64,000 bases of DNA, from positions 2,542,001 to 2,606,000 of the forward strand of contig NZ_CP080095.1 of NCBI RefSeq assembly GCF_019428685.1. Direction: 5' to 3'. A program made the translations under genes and the position numbers. Shown one piece after another: positions 1 through 8,709 of the stretch. The stretch is from Paraburkholderia edwinii. Its GTDB lineage: Bacteria > Pseudomonadota > Gammaproteobacteria > Burkholderiales > Burkholderiaceae. Below the pieces are notes generated by a model. It was not told the origin of the DNA and searched no databases. It was given only the letters and a program-made list of their open reading frames with translations. Every line of letters starts with the position of its first letter. Position 1 is the first letter of the stretch.

Positions 1-389
1 CTCCTTGCGGTACGTTGTGTCGACCTTTCAAGTCGAGCATCGCCTGTACCTGAGGCGTACAAACGCGTTTGCCCACTCGCCATAGATCGGCCGAACCGCC
101 CTATGCGCCGCGCCCCATCGAATCGACAGGCCTCCATCGATGGTCCAAGTGTACCTGTCCACTCTTGGGCCAATCCTCAGACGGAGCGTCGGACCGCTTG
201 TTAGCGCATGACACGCGGCGCGCCTGCGGCGCGCAATGACCGATCAGCCGAGTCGCATTAACTGACTGCCGAAAAGACTCACAAAGAGGCCACGACCAGG
301 CCGCGCATCCTTGGCGGCGCTGTATCCGGCAAGGTGGAACTGGCAGCAGCTAATCGTCAACGAACGCGGCGCCGCACCGCACGGCGAAT
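1..389. other. Left edge, no supported gene
   Basis: I see no convincing reading frame or RNA gene here. The stretch could be the eroded margin of a neighbouring element, but I find no terminal inverted repeat or recognisable transposase motif. Confidence 0.4.
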
Positions 390-570
390 GCAAATGCCGC
401 CAACACAACTGAGATCAGCATTCAAGGTTGAGTTCGCGCGGGGTGCGTCGCATATATCGAGTGCGATGTCGCCGAAGGCTCGAAGGCCACTGTCGGCAAA
501 ATACTGGATAATTTCGTTGTTGCACGCCCCTCGCGGAAGACCTCAAAAGGCGCGGGTGCATTGACTGCGT
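390..570 (+). pseudogene. Frameshifted copy of the 21.1-21.4 kb small gene
   Basis: Near 420-470 the plus strand encodes AFKVEFARGASHISS, almost identical to the AFKVELARGASHISS segment of the intact minus-strand gene at 21100-21393. After about 470 the match continues in a different frame (KATVGKILDNFV against DAAVAEVLDGFI), which implies a deletion of about two bases. Beyond about 530 the similarity is lost. The start of this copy, in the ATG-rich stretch around 388-400, also parallels the intact gene. No function is known to me for the family. I read this as a decayed duplicate, not an expressed gene. Confidence 0.6.
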
Positions 571-780
571 GGACGCTGTGCTTGCTTACGGTCGCCCGCC
601 TTCGTCGGCGCCACGGATAGGCACGACGCGATCCCATGGCATTGTCGTCGGAGCGCCATTTCAATGCGTACGCGGTGAGTTGCTCTGATGATGCGCAGGC
701 AGCTGCGCCGCCAGTTTGCAACTGTGGTTTGGCTCGGACGTGCAAGCAAACAATGGGGCCTGTTGGCGCGGAGGTCAATG

Positions 781-1026
781 ATGGACCTCGAACACGAGTT
801 GCAGCAGTTACATCTCGCCGATCAGCACATCGCGCGAGGGCGAAATCTCATCGAGTGCCAGATGAGGACAATACACAAGCTCCAGCGAGACGGCCACGAT
901 ACCTCACAGGCAGTGAGACTACTGAACGAACTGCGCGCGTCGCTCGAGGCGATGATGGAACATCGTGCGGTCATACAGGAGACCGTCAAGCTGATGGAGC
1001 TTCAGGGGAGTCGGAGGATGCGATAG
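781..1026 (+). CDS. Small helical hypothetical protein
   Basis: The product is 81 residues, charged and free of membrane segments or a signal peptide. Its heptad-like spacing of Leu, Ile and Met suggests one or two long helices or a coiled coil. I chose the second of two tandem ATGs because a GGAGG lies six bases upstream of it; the ATG at 778 is only three bases away. Similar short coiled-coil proteins are common in Burkholderia genomes, without an assigned role. It stands alone, with no close partner on the same strand. Confidence 0.6.
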   Translation: MDLEHELQQLHLADQHIARGRNLIECQMRTIHKLQRDGHDTSQAVRLLNELRASLEAMMEHRAVIQETVKLMELQGSRRMR

Positions 1027-1268
1027 TCGCGACAAGGCAATCCCATCGGTTCAAATCGGCGCATCCAACGGACATTTACGGATAGCAGCTCTATGTCGGT
1101 GGTGGGCTGCTTCCGGTCGCGTCCAGCTGACCGCGTCGGGCGCCCATCGACTCTTGAGGCGACATTGATGGCGTCCGGTGGGTCGCCGGAGCAGCAAATA
1201 ACCAGCCGCTGGCGCGGCACAAGGGTTGCGCGCACCTCACGCCGAAGCCGCCAACACTTGAAAAGGCG

Positions 1269-1982
1269 ATGACCTACGGCACCTTCCCAAACTGGCTGCA
1301 CACGCTCTCAATCACGTGGATCGTCATAGGGGCAATCTGCGCGGTCGTCATTTCCGTTGACGAGATTCGATACCCACAAAAAATGGGGATCATGAACCTC
1401 GTCTGGCCGCTAGCGGCGTTGTTTGGTACCGCTGTGTGGCTGGCTGCCTACTACGCTTGGGGACGCAACGTCCCGGACGCGGGAAAGGAATCCAGTGCGC
1501 AGCCGTTCGCAGTGATGGTGATAAAAGGAACGAGTCACTGCGGCGCCGGCTGCACGCTCGGCGACATAATTGTTGAATGGTCGGCTTTTGCCTTTCCCGC
1601 CTTAGCTGTATGGTTTGGGTGGCATACGCTATTCAGCGAAAAAACTTTCGCTGTCTGGATTCCCGACTTCATCGTCGCCTTTTTGATCGGCATAGTGTTT
1701 CAGTACTTCACGATCAACCCAATGCGTGAGCTGTCCGTAGGTGCAGGGGTGCTCGCCGCTGCCAAAGCTGACATAGCCTCAATCACGGCCTGGCAGGTTG
1801 GCATGTATGGACTCATGGCGATCATCCAATTCTTGTGGTTCAAGCCGGTGTATGGGGGAATTGCGAAGGTCGTGAGCGCTGAATTCTGGTTCGCTATGCA
1901 GATTGCGATGCTCGCGGGATTTATGACCAGCTATCCCGTCAATTGGTGGCTAATCCGTATCGGCGTGAAGGAAAAGATGTAG
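1269..1982 (+). CDS. DUF4396 domain membrane protein
   Basis: This is a 237-residue integral membrane protein with about six hydrophobic segments: residues 8-30, 42-62, about 100-120, 128-150, 175-195 and 208-230. A central SHCGAGCTLGD motif with two cysteines and a histidine is typical of the DUF4396 family and could bind a metal; the last point is inference. The function of the family is unknown to me. It precedes a copper-storage-like protein on the same strand, which fits metal handling, but the 136-base gap argues against tight coupling. The ATG is preceded by AAAGG at short spacing. Confidence 0.8.
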   Translation: MTYGTFPNWLHTLSITWIVIGAICAVVISVDEIRYPQKMGIMNLVWPLAALFGTAVWLAAYYAWGRNVPDAGKESSAQPFAVMVIKGTSHCGAGCTLGDIIVEWSAFAFPALAVWFGWHTLFSEKTFAVWIPDFIVAFLIGIVFQYFTINPMRELSVGAGVLAAAKADIASITAWQVGMYGLMAIIQFLWFKPVYGGIAKVVSAEFWFAMQIAMLAGFMTSYPVNWWLIRIGVKEKM

Positions 1983-2118
1983 CAGGTGAATCCACGGGTC
2001 CGACGAATGTGTCGATCGTTTCAGGACAGTCAGGTCCGTAGGCTTGCGGCTTGCGGCATTCGGCATGCGAGTTTGCTAGCCGCAATCATCACTTTCCATT
2101 CACCCTACGGAGGATCAA

Positions 2119-2448
2119 ATGGCGCAACAGGAACATCAATCTTGCATAGAGGCTTGCGACGCATGCGCTGCGGCTTGCGACCATTGCGCAACGGCATGTC
2201 TTTCTGAACCGAACGTAGCCGCCATGGTGGAGTGCATCAAGTCGGATATGGACTGCGCGGACATTTGCCGTCTCGCGTCTGCTGTCATGGCTCGTGACAG
2301 CAGTCGTGCACAGGAGATTTGCTCATTGTGCGCGTCGATCTGCGATGCCTGCGCCGCTGAATGCGAAAAGCACCAGCACGAACATTGCAAACAATGCGCG
2401 GAAGCTTGCCGGAAATGCGCCGATGAATGTCGGGGCATGAGCCGATAA
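2119..2448 (+). CDS. Cys-rich four-helix copper-storage protein (Csp3-like)
   Basis: The 109-residue product contains 19 cysteines, mostly in CxxxC and CxxC spacing along predicted helices (CIEACDACAAAC, CKQCAEACRKC). This is the hallmark of DUF326/Csp four-helix bundles, which bind many Cu(I) ions inside the helical core. It has no signal peptide, so it should be cytosolic like Csp3, acting as a copper sink. A strong GGAGG precedes the ATG by six bases. It lies just before a formate/nitrite-type channel gene; no copper regulator is visible nearby. Confidence 0.85.
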   Translation: MAQQEHQSCIEACDACAAACDHCATACLSEPNVAAMVECIKSDMDCADICRLASAVMARDSSRAQEICSLCASICDACAAECEKHQHEHCKQCAEACRKCADECRGMSR

Positions 2449-2585
2449 TAGACGGACCGCCCGCTGTGCTTGCCATGCTCGCCGCAACGACGAGGGCGAC
2501 GACGGGCGGAAGCGATGCGCCTCGTAGCTCCGGCAGCGGGCATGCGGCGTGCGGAGCGCTCGCAGCACCGACCGAGGAGCGCGCA

Positions 2586-3452
2586 ATGGCAGATCAACCG
2601 GGTCCGAACGATGGACAGGCGGCGGGACAAGCCTCTCCGCACCTCGACGAGAAGGAACGCGATCAGGCGTCCGCGCACAGTTCTCCACATGCGCTCGTGA
2701 TTCACGAAATCATTCGCGAGGAAGGCGAGACGGCTCTCGGGCGCAAGCCACTCGCGCTGCTGTGGTCCGCGCTGGCAGCTGGGCTGTCTATGGGCTTTTC
2801 GTTCCTGACTCAGGCCGTTCTCGAACGCAAGGCGCCGTCCGGAACCGATAGTGTCTCGCTTATCGCCGCCGCCGGCTACTGCGTCGGCTTTATCATCGTC
2901 GTGCTGGGGCGCCAGCAGCTTTTTACTGAGAGCACGCTGACTGTCCTGCTGCCGGTGCTCACGCGGCGAGACCTGCACACGGCTGCCGCCGCGCTTCGGC
3001 TATGGCTCATTGTGCTAGCCGCCAATCTGGCCGGCACGTGGTTATTCGCTGGAATGCTCGCCACGCCGACATCGTTTGCCGGTAAGCTTGCGCCCGTTTT
3101 AGACCAGTTGGCGCAAGCGTCATACGAGTCGTCGTTCGCAACAACGACGCTTAAGGCGGTCCTCGCGGGCTGGCTGATTGCCTTGATGGTGTGGCTGCTG
3201 CCGAGGGCGAGGTCTGCCGCGGTACTGATTGTCGCCATTCTGACGTACGTCGTCGCGATCTGCGATCTGTCGCACGTCATCGCGGGCTCGGTGGAAGCCG
3301 CGTATGCGGTGCTGCGCGGCAATGCGGTCGTGTACGACTATCTGCTGCGTTTTCTCGCGCCCACGCTGCTCGGCAACGTAGTAGGCGGCATTGCGCTCGT
3401 CGGCCTGCTGAACCACGCGTCGATTGCGCCGGAGATGACCGGCCGCACATGA
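2586..3452 (+). CDS. Formate/nitrite transporter (FNT) family protein
   Basis: The 288-residue protein has a charged N-terminal tail of about 45 residues and then six membrane segments, the usual FNT layout. The first helix reads LLWSALAAGLSMGFSF, and GYCVGFIIVVLGRQQLFTEST matches the conserved half-repeat pore region. These pentameric channels pass small anions such as formate, nitrite or hydrosulfide; the substrate here cannot be told. I chose the ATG at 2586 because GAGGAG lies upstream and because longer starts would run into the preceding gene. The extended tail resembles the YfdC-like branch. Confidence 0.85.
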   Translation: MADQPGPNDGQAAGQASPHLDEKERDQASAHSSPHALVIHEIIREEGETALGRKPLALLWSALAAGLSMGFSFLTQAVLERKAPSGTDSVSLIAAAGYCVGFIIVVLGRQQLFTESTLTVLLPVLTRRDLHTAAAALRLWLIVLAANLAGTWLFAGMLATPTSFAGKLAPVLDQLAQASYESSFATTTLKAVLAGWLIALMVWLLPRARSAAVLIVAILTYVVAICDLSHVIAGSVEAAYAVLRGNAVVYDYLLRFLAPTLLGNVVGGIALVGLLNHASIAPEMTGRT

Positions 3453-3488
3453 GCGATCCCAGGCGCATGCATCGCGTGGACTTTTCGA

Positions 3489-4730
3489 CTACGGCTTTGC
3501 AGCGCCTCGTTTCCGCGGCGGCGTGTCGCTGAACAAAATCGACCACTTCACTCCGCGCTCAGGTGCGGTCTGCACATCGAGTCGGCCGCCGATACCGTTC
3601 AGCATCAGACGTACGGTACGCAGCCCCGTGCTCTCCAGCGCAGCAGCCGGCAAGCCGTGCCCATTGTCCGAAATTGTTACGGCGCACAGGTCGTCTGCCT
3701 CGCGCGTCATCGAAACCGTAATCTGCCCCTCGCTACCGCCGAATGCGTGCTCGACGGAATTGGCGACGAGTTCATTCACGATCGTTCCGACGGTCGTACA
3801 CGTATCGAGGTCGACGTCGATGCCGAACTGAAGTTCGATCTTCAACGCGATGCCGCTGGTCCTCAATGCATAGAAGTCGTCGAAGCTCGCCGCCATTGCG
3901 CTCAGATAACGCCCGAGATCGGCACGTTCTGCCTGGACGCTCAACCCAAGCAGGTGGTCGTATAGCGATGCCATCGCAAACACGCGGCGCTCGATGTCGC
4001 GCAGATTTTTACGGCAGCCGTCGTCGGTCGTCTGAAGCACGCTGCGTTGAACCATCGCAATGATCAGCTGGAAGTTGTTGCGGATTCGATGTTGCTGCTC
4101 GCGCAGTAGCACTGCTTTCGCGTCGCGTTCGACGATAAGCGCGGCGCGTGCATGGATCTTTTCGATGTTGTCCGCCAGTACGCCTGCGACGACTGCAAGG
4201 AACGAGATGTGAAAGGCGCCGATCTGCGTCGGCTCGGGAAAGTCCACTTCGAGGATGCCATAAGGTCCGTCATGGTTGATCAACGGAAGACTCACCGACG
4301 TGACGACGTTGTTGTCCTTCAGGATGTCAGGCAGCGACTCGGGCGGGCGCCGGCGCACATCAATGTCGATCACCGGCTCGGCATTCTTTAGCGCCTCGCC
4401 GGCTGGATTACCTTCCACCGCTTTCCCTGCAGTCCGGCCGATTGCGCCAGCGGGCATTCCACACTGGCTCTTCAGCACCAGCGTGTCGTCTGTACGGTCG
4501 ATCTCCAGAATTTTAGCCATGGGCGCGGGACATCCTTGCGCGGCGGTATGCACTGCGCCGTTTAGCACCTGTTGCAGTGGCGCCTCTCCCTGCGAGGCCT
4601 CGATCATCCTTGCGATCAATTGCCGCTGCCGCAATACGTCGCTCAACGACACCATGTCGTTGGGGTCGGCGACGATACGGCTCAATGACGCAGCCAACGT
4701 TGCTGCTTGCGCGGTTCCCATTCTTGCCAC
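3489..4730 (-). CDS. GAF-domain sensor histidine kinase, HWE/HisKA_2 type
   Basis: This soluble kinase has 413 residues. A GAF-like sensory domain spans about residues 35-195. A HisKA_2 segment follows with the phospho-acceptor His214 in EQQHRIRNNFQL. The C-terminal ATPase domain carries the N box (NELVANSVEHAFG, Asn324) and DNGHG (from Asp355). HWE/HisKA_2 kinases often work in light or general-stress signalling with separate receivers. No cognate response regulator is adjacent. The annotated start is a GTG without a clear ribosome site; an ATG nine bases downstream is an alternative. No membrane segments are visible. Confidence 0.85.
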   Translation of the reverse strand: MARMGTAQAATLAASLSRIVADPNDMVSLSDVLRQRQLIARMIEASQGEAPLQQVLNGAVHTAAQGCPAPMAKILEIDRTDDTLVLKSQCGMPAGAIGRTAGKAVEGNPAGEALKNAEPVIDIDVRRRPPESLPDILKDNNVVTSVSLPLINHDGPYGILEVDFPEPTQIGAFHISFLAVVAGVLADNIEKIHARAALIVERDAKAVLLREQQHRIRNNFQLIIAMVQRSVLQTTDDGCRKNLRDIERRVFAMASLYDHLLGLSVQAERADLGRYLSAMAASFDDFYALRTSGIALKIELQFGIDVDLDTCTTVGTIVNELVANSVEHAFGGSEGQITVSMTREADDLCAVTISDNGHGLPAAALESTGLRTVRLMLNGIGGRLDVQTAPERGVKWSILFSDTPPRKRGAAKP

Positions 4731-4805
4731 CGTGAAGGTCGATTATCTGTACCCGGGGCGCGCAAGTCATGTACCTCGGAACATTTCTCCGCCATGTACA
4801 GCATC

Positions 4806-5042
4806 ATGGCGACGAAGGAACCAACGCCGGACAACGCGCAACCGGACAATGCGGGCAAAGAAAACGCTGGCACGGACGCAAGCGACGCGGGCACGTTCGA
4901 AACCGATATTTCCGAAACCGGCGAGGACGGCACCACGGTGCGCCAGGCCGAAGTCAGCGAACAGGACTTGCGTGAGGTCAAGCCGGACTCCGAGCGCAGC
5001 GGCCGGAAGGAGTCAGGCAAGCGTGAGGGACCGGGCGTGTGA
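4806..5042 (+). CDS. Small acidic, hydrophilic hypothetical protein
   Basis: The predicted product has 78 residues, is rich in Asp, Glu, Thr, Ser and Gly, and looks intrinsically disordered. There is no signal peptide or cysteine. ATGs at 4794 and 4806 are both possible and neither has a strong ribosome site. It is divergent from the histidine kinase gene. Similar disordered, stress-associated small proteins occur in Burkholderia, but I cannot assign a family. Confidence 0.45.
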   Translation: MATKEPTPDNAQPDNAGKENAGTDASDAGTFETDISETGEDGTTVRQAEVSEQDLREVKPDSERSGRKESGKREGPGV

Positions 5043-5058
5043 GCCCTTTGACGATGCG

Positions 5059-5574
5059 CTAACGCGACGGCCGCCGCAGCATCGCGGCGACGAACAACCC
5101 CGCGCCGAGCGCAACATAAACGGCGGCCAGCGATTTGCCTGACAGGCGCACTTCGAAACCTGGGGTAAGCCGCGGCGGCACAACCTTATAGTCGACCGCA
5201 TACGCTGTCGCTGCCGTTGCCGCCGCAGCCGCTGCGGTGGCAACCGGCTGTTGTCTCTGGCGCGCGTCGGGCATGCGGCCGATCAATGTCTCGAACAGCA
5301 TCGCCCAGAAGATCGCGGACGCCTCATGAATCGCGAAACCCGTCACGGTGTGGCGCAAGCTGAAGCCGCGTTGGCGCAATGCGCGGCGCGGCCACAGGCA
5401 ATGTGTGACTGCGTTCACCGGGGCGAACGCGGAGCCGCCTTCGCTGACCGATCGTGCGCACGCAGTGCCAGCTGCGAACAGTCCCGCAATGAGGCCCGAA
5501 GGCACGGCGCGGCAGGCCGTCGCGCAAAGCGATTTGTACCAGGTGGGGTGGCTTGCGTGCGCGAGCGATTTCAT
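5059..5574 (-). CDS. Membrane protein of unknown function
   Basis: The 171-residue protein has an N-terminal hydrophobic segment (about 24-42), a central one (about 75-95), an Ala-rich stretch (about 110-125) and a C-terminal segment (about 148-165). The VDYKVVPPRLTPGFE motif before the last helix looks conserved in Burkholderia homologues I recall only as hypothetical. A GGAG seven bases before the ATG supports the start. It converges with the small acidic gene, leaving only 16 bases between the two ends. No function is proposed. Confidence 0.6.
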   Translation of the reverse strand: MKSLAHASHPTWYKSLCATACRAVPSGLIAGLFAAGTACARSVSEGGSAFAPVNAVTHCLWPRRALRQRGFSLRHTVTGFAIHEASAIFWAMLFETLIGRMPDARQRQQPVATAAAAAATAATAYAVDYKVVPPRLTPGFEVRLSGKSLAAVYVALGAGLFVAAMLRRPSR

Positions 5575-5979
5575 TATGCGGCTCCGTGTCGATGCTTCGG
5601 CCCGCGCGGGCCGGTTGTGGCGGCACGCCAGCCAGGGCGTGCTGCCCGCTTACATCAGTAGCATCGCGCGTTCCCCCTCGCTCGCCCATCTCCGCGGCGT
5701 CACGCGACATGGCTTTGACGCTCGCATTATCCATGGTCATTTCCGATCCAATCGTGGCCTGCGCGGATTTAAACAGTTATCGCAGGTGCCCCAGCGTTCG
5801 AACCCTCGCGCGTCGCTAACGTAATCGAGCACTTCGCGCCAACGGCGTCCGACCGCAGGCACGAATTCGCGCTACACGCGTATTTCGTCAGCCGGCGGTG
5901 TTGCGACTAGAACTGCTGGCCCGCCGGGAATTGACTTTGCTCGTTAATGGTTAGCGAAGCTTTGAACCAGGTGGCGACC
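5575..5979. other. Intergenic region between divergent genes
   Basis: This 405-base stretch separates the minus-strand membrane gene from the GNAT gene. A minus-strand frame runs from 5740 into the membrane gene but overlaps it heavily in another frame, so I do not call it. The region probably carries both promoters, though I cannot point to clear -35/-10 boxes. Confidence 0.4.
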
Positions 5980-6462
5980 ATGATGCATCCGTCAATAACT
6001 ATCGTCGTCGTTCGAGAAGACCCTCGAATACAGGACGCACAAATTCTGCTCGACGAATCCAGTGCTGCTTTTGCGATATTTTCAGGCGACAGCGGACAAT
6101 CGCGCTTTCGCACCGAAGACTTATGCTCGGCCAGAGGAGAGTATCTGATAGCGAGAACCGCGCAGGGTGAGCCTCTCGGCTGCGGCGCATTTCGGAGGTT
6201 CGACTATGGCGTTGCTGAGGTCACGCGGATTTATAGCAGGCAAAGCCGAATCGGGGTTGGGCAGGCGATTCTGCAAAAGCTGGAGCTCGGCGCGGTTACT
6301 GCTGGTTATCACACACTGATCACTGAAGCGCCGTCATCCAACAAGCGAGCCGTTCGGTTCTATGAACACAATGGATTTACCCCAGCCGCGCCATTCGGTG
6401 TATGCGCGCAATCCCCAGGCGTTTGTTACTTCTCGAAAGCGCTGTGCTCCATCACTGCTTAG
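5980..6462 (+). CDS. GNAT-family N-acetyltransferase
   Basis: The 160-residue protein matches the GNAT fold: a beta segment carrying GEPLGCGAFRRF, then VTRIYSRQSRIGVGQAILQKLE, where the R-x-x-x-G-V-G-x-A loop binds acetyl-CoA pyrophosphate, and a C-terminal NKRAVRFYEHNGF motif typical of motif B. The acceptor substrate is unknown. I chose the tandem ATG at 5980 because AGGTGG lies just upstream; a longer frame from 5947 has no ribosome site. It stands alone on this strand. Confidence 0.85.
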   Translation: MMHPSITIVVVREDPRIQDAQILLDESSAAFAIFSGDSGQSRFRTEDLCSARGEYLIARTAQGEPLGCGAFRRFDYGVAEVTRIYSRQSRIGVGQAILQKLELGAVTAGYHTLITEAPSSNKRAVRFYEHNGFTPAAPFGVCAQSPGVCYFSKALCSITA

Positions 6463-6485
6463 GGCGGCCAGCAAGATGACTAATT

Positions 6486-7274
6486 TTAACGACACTTGGT
6501 GTTGCTGTCGTGAGATCTACCGCTAGCGGTAGTCGGATCGGGCCTGCATGTGTCTTTCGCGCCGGGCTTACGCGTAATGGTGACCCGGTCGAGCTTACGC
6601 GGAATCTGCGCGAAGGTTTCCGGCGAAACACCGAAAACCGCTCCGAGCACATCGAGGGGAATAGAACTCAGCGAGGCCACGATGCCCACGTCGTCAGCCG
6701 GCTCGCTCGCACTCGTATTGAAGATAATGAGGACAACGAGGTCCTCAGTGTCGCTAGCGTTTTCGAAATAGTGAAAGTGCCCTTGCGGCGCGAAGACGAG
6801 ATCGCCTTGCGTCACGTCGAACGTGTCGTGAGTGGCTTCGGGTCCCACGAAGCTCCAGCGAGCTGACCCCGTAATGACGAAATTCAGTTCCCACGCGCTC
6901 GGGTGCCAATGAGGCTCCCGCACGCCGCCGGGTTCAAGCCGTGCCAGATACACCGAAGCCTGCTGGCCCGAAAGGATCTTCCAGTTGTCCCCGGTCGCAC
7001 CCTGTAGAGTACCGCCGTCGAAGACGTCTGGCGCCCATGTGGAGAGATGGAATGCGTGAGGGTGCTGACCGCTCCAGCCGCCGCCTGGCTGTCCGGAGGA
7101 GGTCAACGCAGGTGCGTCGTTGAAAGCCTTACGTGTTCGAACGTCGCCCGCTGCATGCGGGCCGGATGACGTTTCGGGGGCGCTTCGTTCGCCCGCGATA
7201 ACGGCGGTGTGTCGGGACGAAGCTTCGATGTCCGGTTGTTGCGCGCCGTCACCCGGCGTGTTGGAGTTGGACAT
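6486..7274 (-). CDS. Cupin protein, oxalate-decarboxylase-like
   Basis: This 262-residue protein has a disordered N-terminal third followed by one cupin barrel. The metal site is visible: His122 and His124 in EPHWHP, Glu129 in AWEL, and His168 in GHFHYF. The motif spacing matches the oxalate decarboxylase/germin branch, which is normally bicupin. Only one barrel is present here, so the activity cannot be assumed. AAGGGA six bases upstream supports the start. The disordered N-terminus lacks a clear signal peptide, so the location is uncertain. Confidence 0.75.
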   Translation of the reverse strand: MSNSNTPGDGAQQPDIEASSRHTAVIAGERSAPETSSGPHAAGDVRTRKAFNDAPALTSSGQPGGGWSGQHPHAFHLSTWAPDVFDGGTLQGATGDNWKILSGQQASVYLARLEPGGVREPHWHPSAWELNFVITGSARWSFVGPEATHDTFDVTQGDLVFAPQGHFHYFENASDTEDLVVLIIFNTSASEPADDVGIVASLSSIPLDVLGAVFGVSPETFAQIPRKLDRVTITRKPGAKDTCRPDPTTASGRSHDSNTKCR

Positions 7275-7357
7275 GGTGATCCCTTGCAGAGCGGATTAGT
7301 GAGGCGCAAGCGCTTCGGCATCGCCGAATGGAGCGTTTGCACGTTTGCCCAGCTCCG

Positions 7358-7561
7358 TCAAAGATTCGTCGGATTGCCGGGGTCTGGCTTTCCCTTTTCC
7401 GCGTTCTCGCGCTGATCGCCTAAGTCCTTGCGGTTATCGCCTTCGGTGATTTGCGCTTCGCCCTTCAGTTTCTGGTCGTCATTGCCGGTGATCGAACCTA
7501 CTCCTTTATTGACGTATCCCTTCAGTTCCTCTTTGATTCCCTGTGTCTTATCGCTGGCCAT
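7358..7561 (-). CDS. CsbD family stress protein
   Basis: A 67-residue hydrophilic protein with the CsbD signature: GIKEELKGYVNKGVGSITGN followed by KLKGEAQ. CsbD-like proteins are induced by general stress in many bacteria; their molecular role is unknown. GGGAG upstream of tandem ATGs favours 7564 or 7561; a longer start at 7576 is less likely. Confidence 0.85.
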   Translation of the reverse strand: MASDKTQGIKEELKGYVNKGVGSITGNDDQKLKGEAQITEGDNRKDLGDQRENAEKGKPDPGNPTNL

Positions 7562-7723
7562 CATCGACTCCCTCAAGACAATTTAATCGGTGGCGCTTAG
7601 TGCTGCGTTGCGGTCGCCGACATTTTGTCGCGCAAAGGGCGTGCCGCACGGACCTGCGTTTAAGGGACGGCAACCTGCCGAATATCAGTGGCCACTCCAA
7701 GCACCGGGTGGCGGCCTTAGCTG

Positions 7724-8314
7724 TCAGTTCCAGATATGCTTTCCGTGTTCCGCCAGCTGCTTGAGCAGTGGTCCCAGCTCTTCCAGCGACAACGAAAACT
7801 TCGGATCGTCGCCATCCAGAGCGCTCATCGGCATTCCCGGCGCCTCAGCCTGTGCGGGGTGCTGGACTATCCCGATACCGCCGGCGAGCCTGATCTTTCT
7901 AAGGCCAAGCGTCCCATCGCTGCCGCAACCGGTCAGAACCACTCCAGCCACTCGCGGGCCATAGCATTCGGCTGCGGACTCGAACAGTCGGTCCGCGGCT
8001 GGCCGTACGCGGTGCAGTTTGGGCCCAGCGTCGAGTCGCAGTATTTCGCCGGGCACAACGATCAGGTGTCGGTCGGGCGGCGCAATGTACATCTGGCCTG
8101 CGTGTATGCGATCGCCATTTCGAGCATACGTGACCGGAAGCGTCGTGTTCCTTTGTATGATGCGATCCAGCATTCCAGGGCTTCCAGGCCCTGTGTGAAG
8201 GACCACCAATATCGTGCCGGGGAACCCGCGGTCAAGTAAGGAGGCGAGGCGTGAAAGTGCCTTCAGGCCGCCAAGGGACGCGCCGATTACGATCAGATCG
8301 CGATATGCGTTCAT
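7724..8314 (-). CDS. Stand-alone CheB-type methylesterase
   Basis: The 196-residue protein consists only of the CheB catalytic domain, without the usual N-terminal receiver. The catalytic triad is present: Ser in GASLGG, His in VVLHTG and Asp in LTGCGSDGT. CheB demethylates or deamidates chemoreceptor glutamates, but stand-alone versions also occur in other sensory systems. GAGGAG five bases before the ATG at 8314 favours it over the GTG at 8320. Its ATG overlaps the stop of the upstream decarboxylase fragment (ATGA), suggesting translational coupling. No chemoreceptor or CheR is nearby. Confidence 0.85.
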   Translation of the reverse strand: MNAYRDLIVIGASLGGLKALSRLASLLDRGFPGTILVVLHTGPGSPGMLDRIIQRNTTLPVTYARNGDRIHAGQMYIAPPDRHLIVVPGEILRLDAGPKLHRVRPAADRLFESAAECYGPRVAGVVLTGCGSDGTLGLRKIRLAGGIGIVQHPAQAEAPGMPMSALDGDDPKFSLSLEELGPLLKQLAEHGKHIWN

Positions 8315-8673
8315 TGCCACTCCTCGATGCTGGAATAACGCCTCTCATCGTGCGAAAACGGACCCTGTCGCGCGAATGTTTTCACGACGCCAGGTCGAAA
8401 TACGAGGCAGCACGTGGATCCATACTGGAAGAAACCAAGCTCATCGCCCTTTTGTACCTGTTGCCCGGGCAAGGCATTGACTACACACGATGACACCTCG
8501 GCCATGCCGACGAAGATGCATCCAACCATACCAATAGCAGTGTTGTCGCTTTCGATGGTGATAACGGCCCTTGCGGCGACGGCGGAGATGTAGCCCTGGG
8601 AGTCGTTGAGGCCGCTCGGGTCGACGCCTTCCGATTCAGCATCGGAGTAGTACGAACCACCGTTGGCATGCAT
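8311..8673 (-). pseudogene. Phosphatidylserine-decarboxylase-like C-terminal fragment
   Basis: These 120 codons match the C-terminal part of the phosphatidylserine decarboxylase family: GSYYSDAE, then SQGYISAVAARA, VGMAEVSS, and the KGDELGFFQYGST segment that holds the GST pyruvoyl-forming site. The N-terminal two thirds are missing. Just upstream, another minus frame (about 8675-8720) reads GAYRHVKCMP, which could be frameshifted remains of the preceding region. The ORF is still open and ends in an ATGA overlap with cheB, so it may have been coupled to it. I consider it truncated and probably inactive. Confidence 0.6.
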
Positions 8674-8709
8674 TTGACGTGCCTGTATGCGCCCCCTGGA
8701 TTCCTGTTG

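Noticed and set aside
1..330. Possible transposase remnant at the left edge
   Set aside because: Frames on the minus strand give short peptide fragments only, with no DDE motif or terminal repeat that I could identify.
5324..5740. Minus-strand frame overlapping the membrane protein at 5059-5574
   Set aside because: It shares about 250 bases with a better-supported frame and shows no motif.
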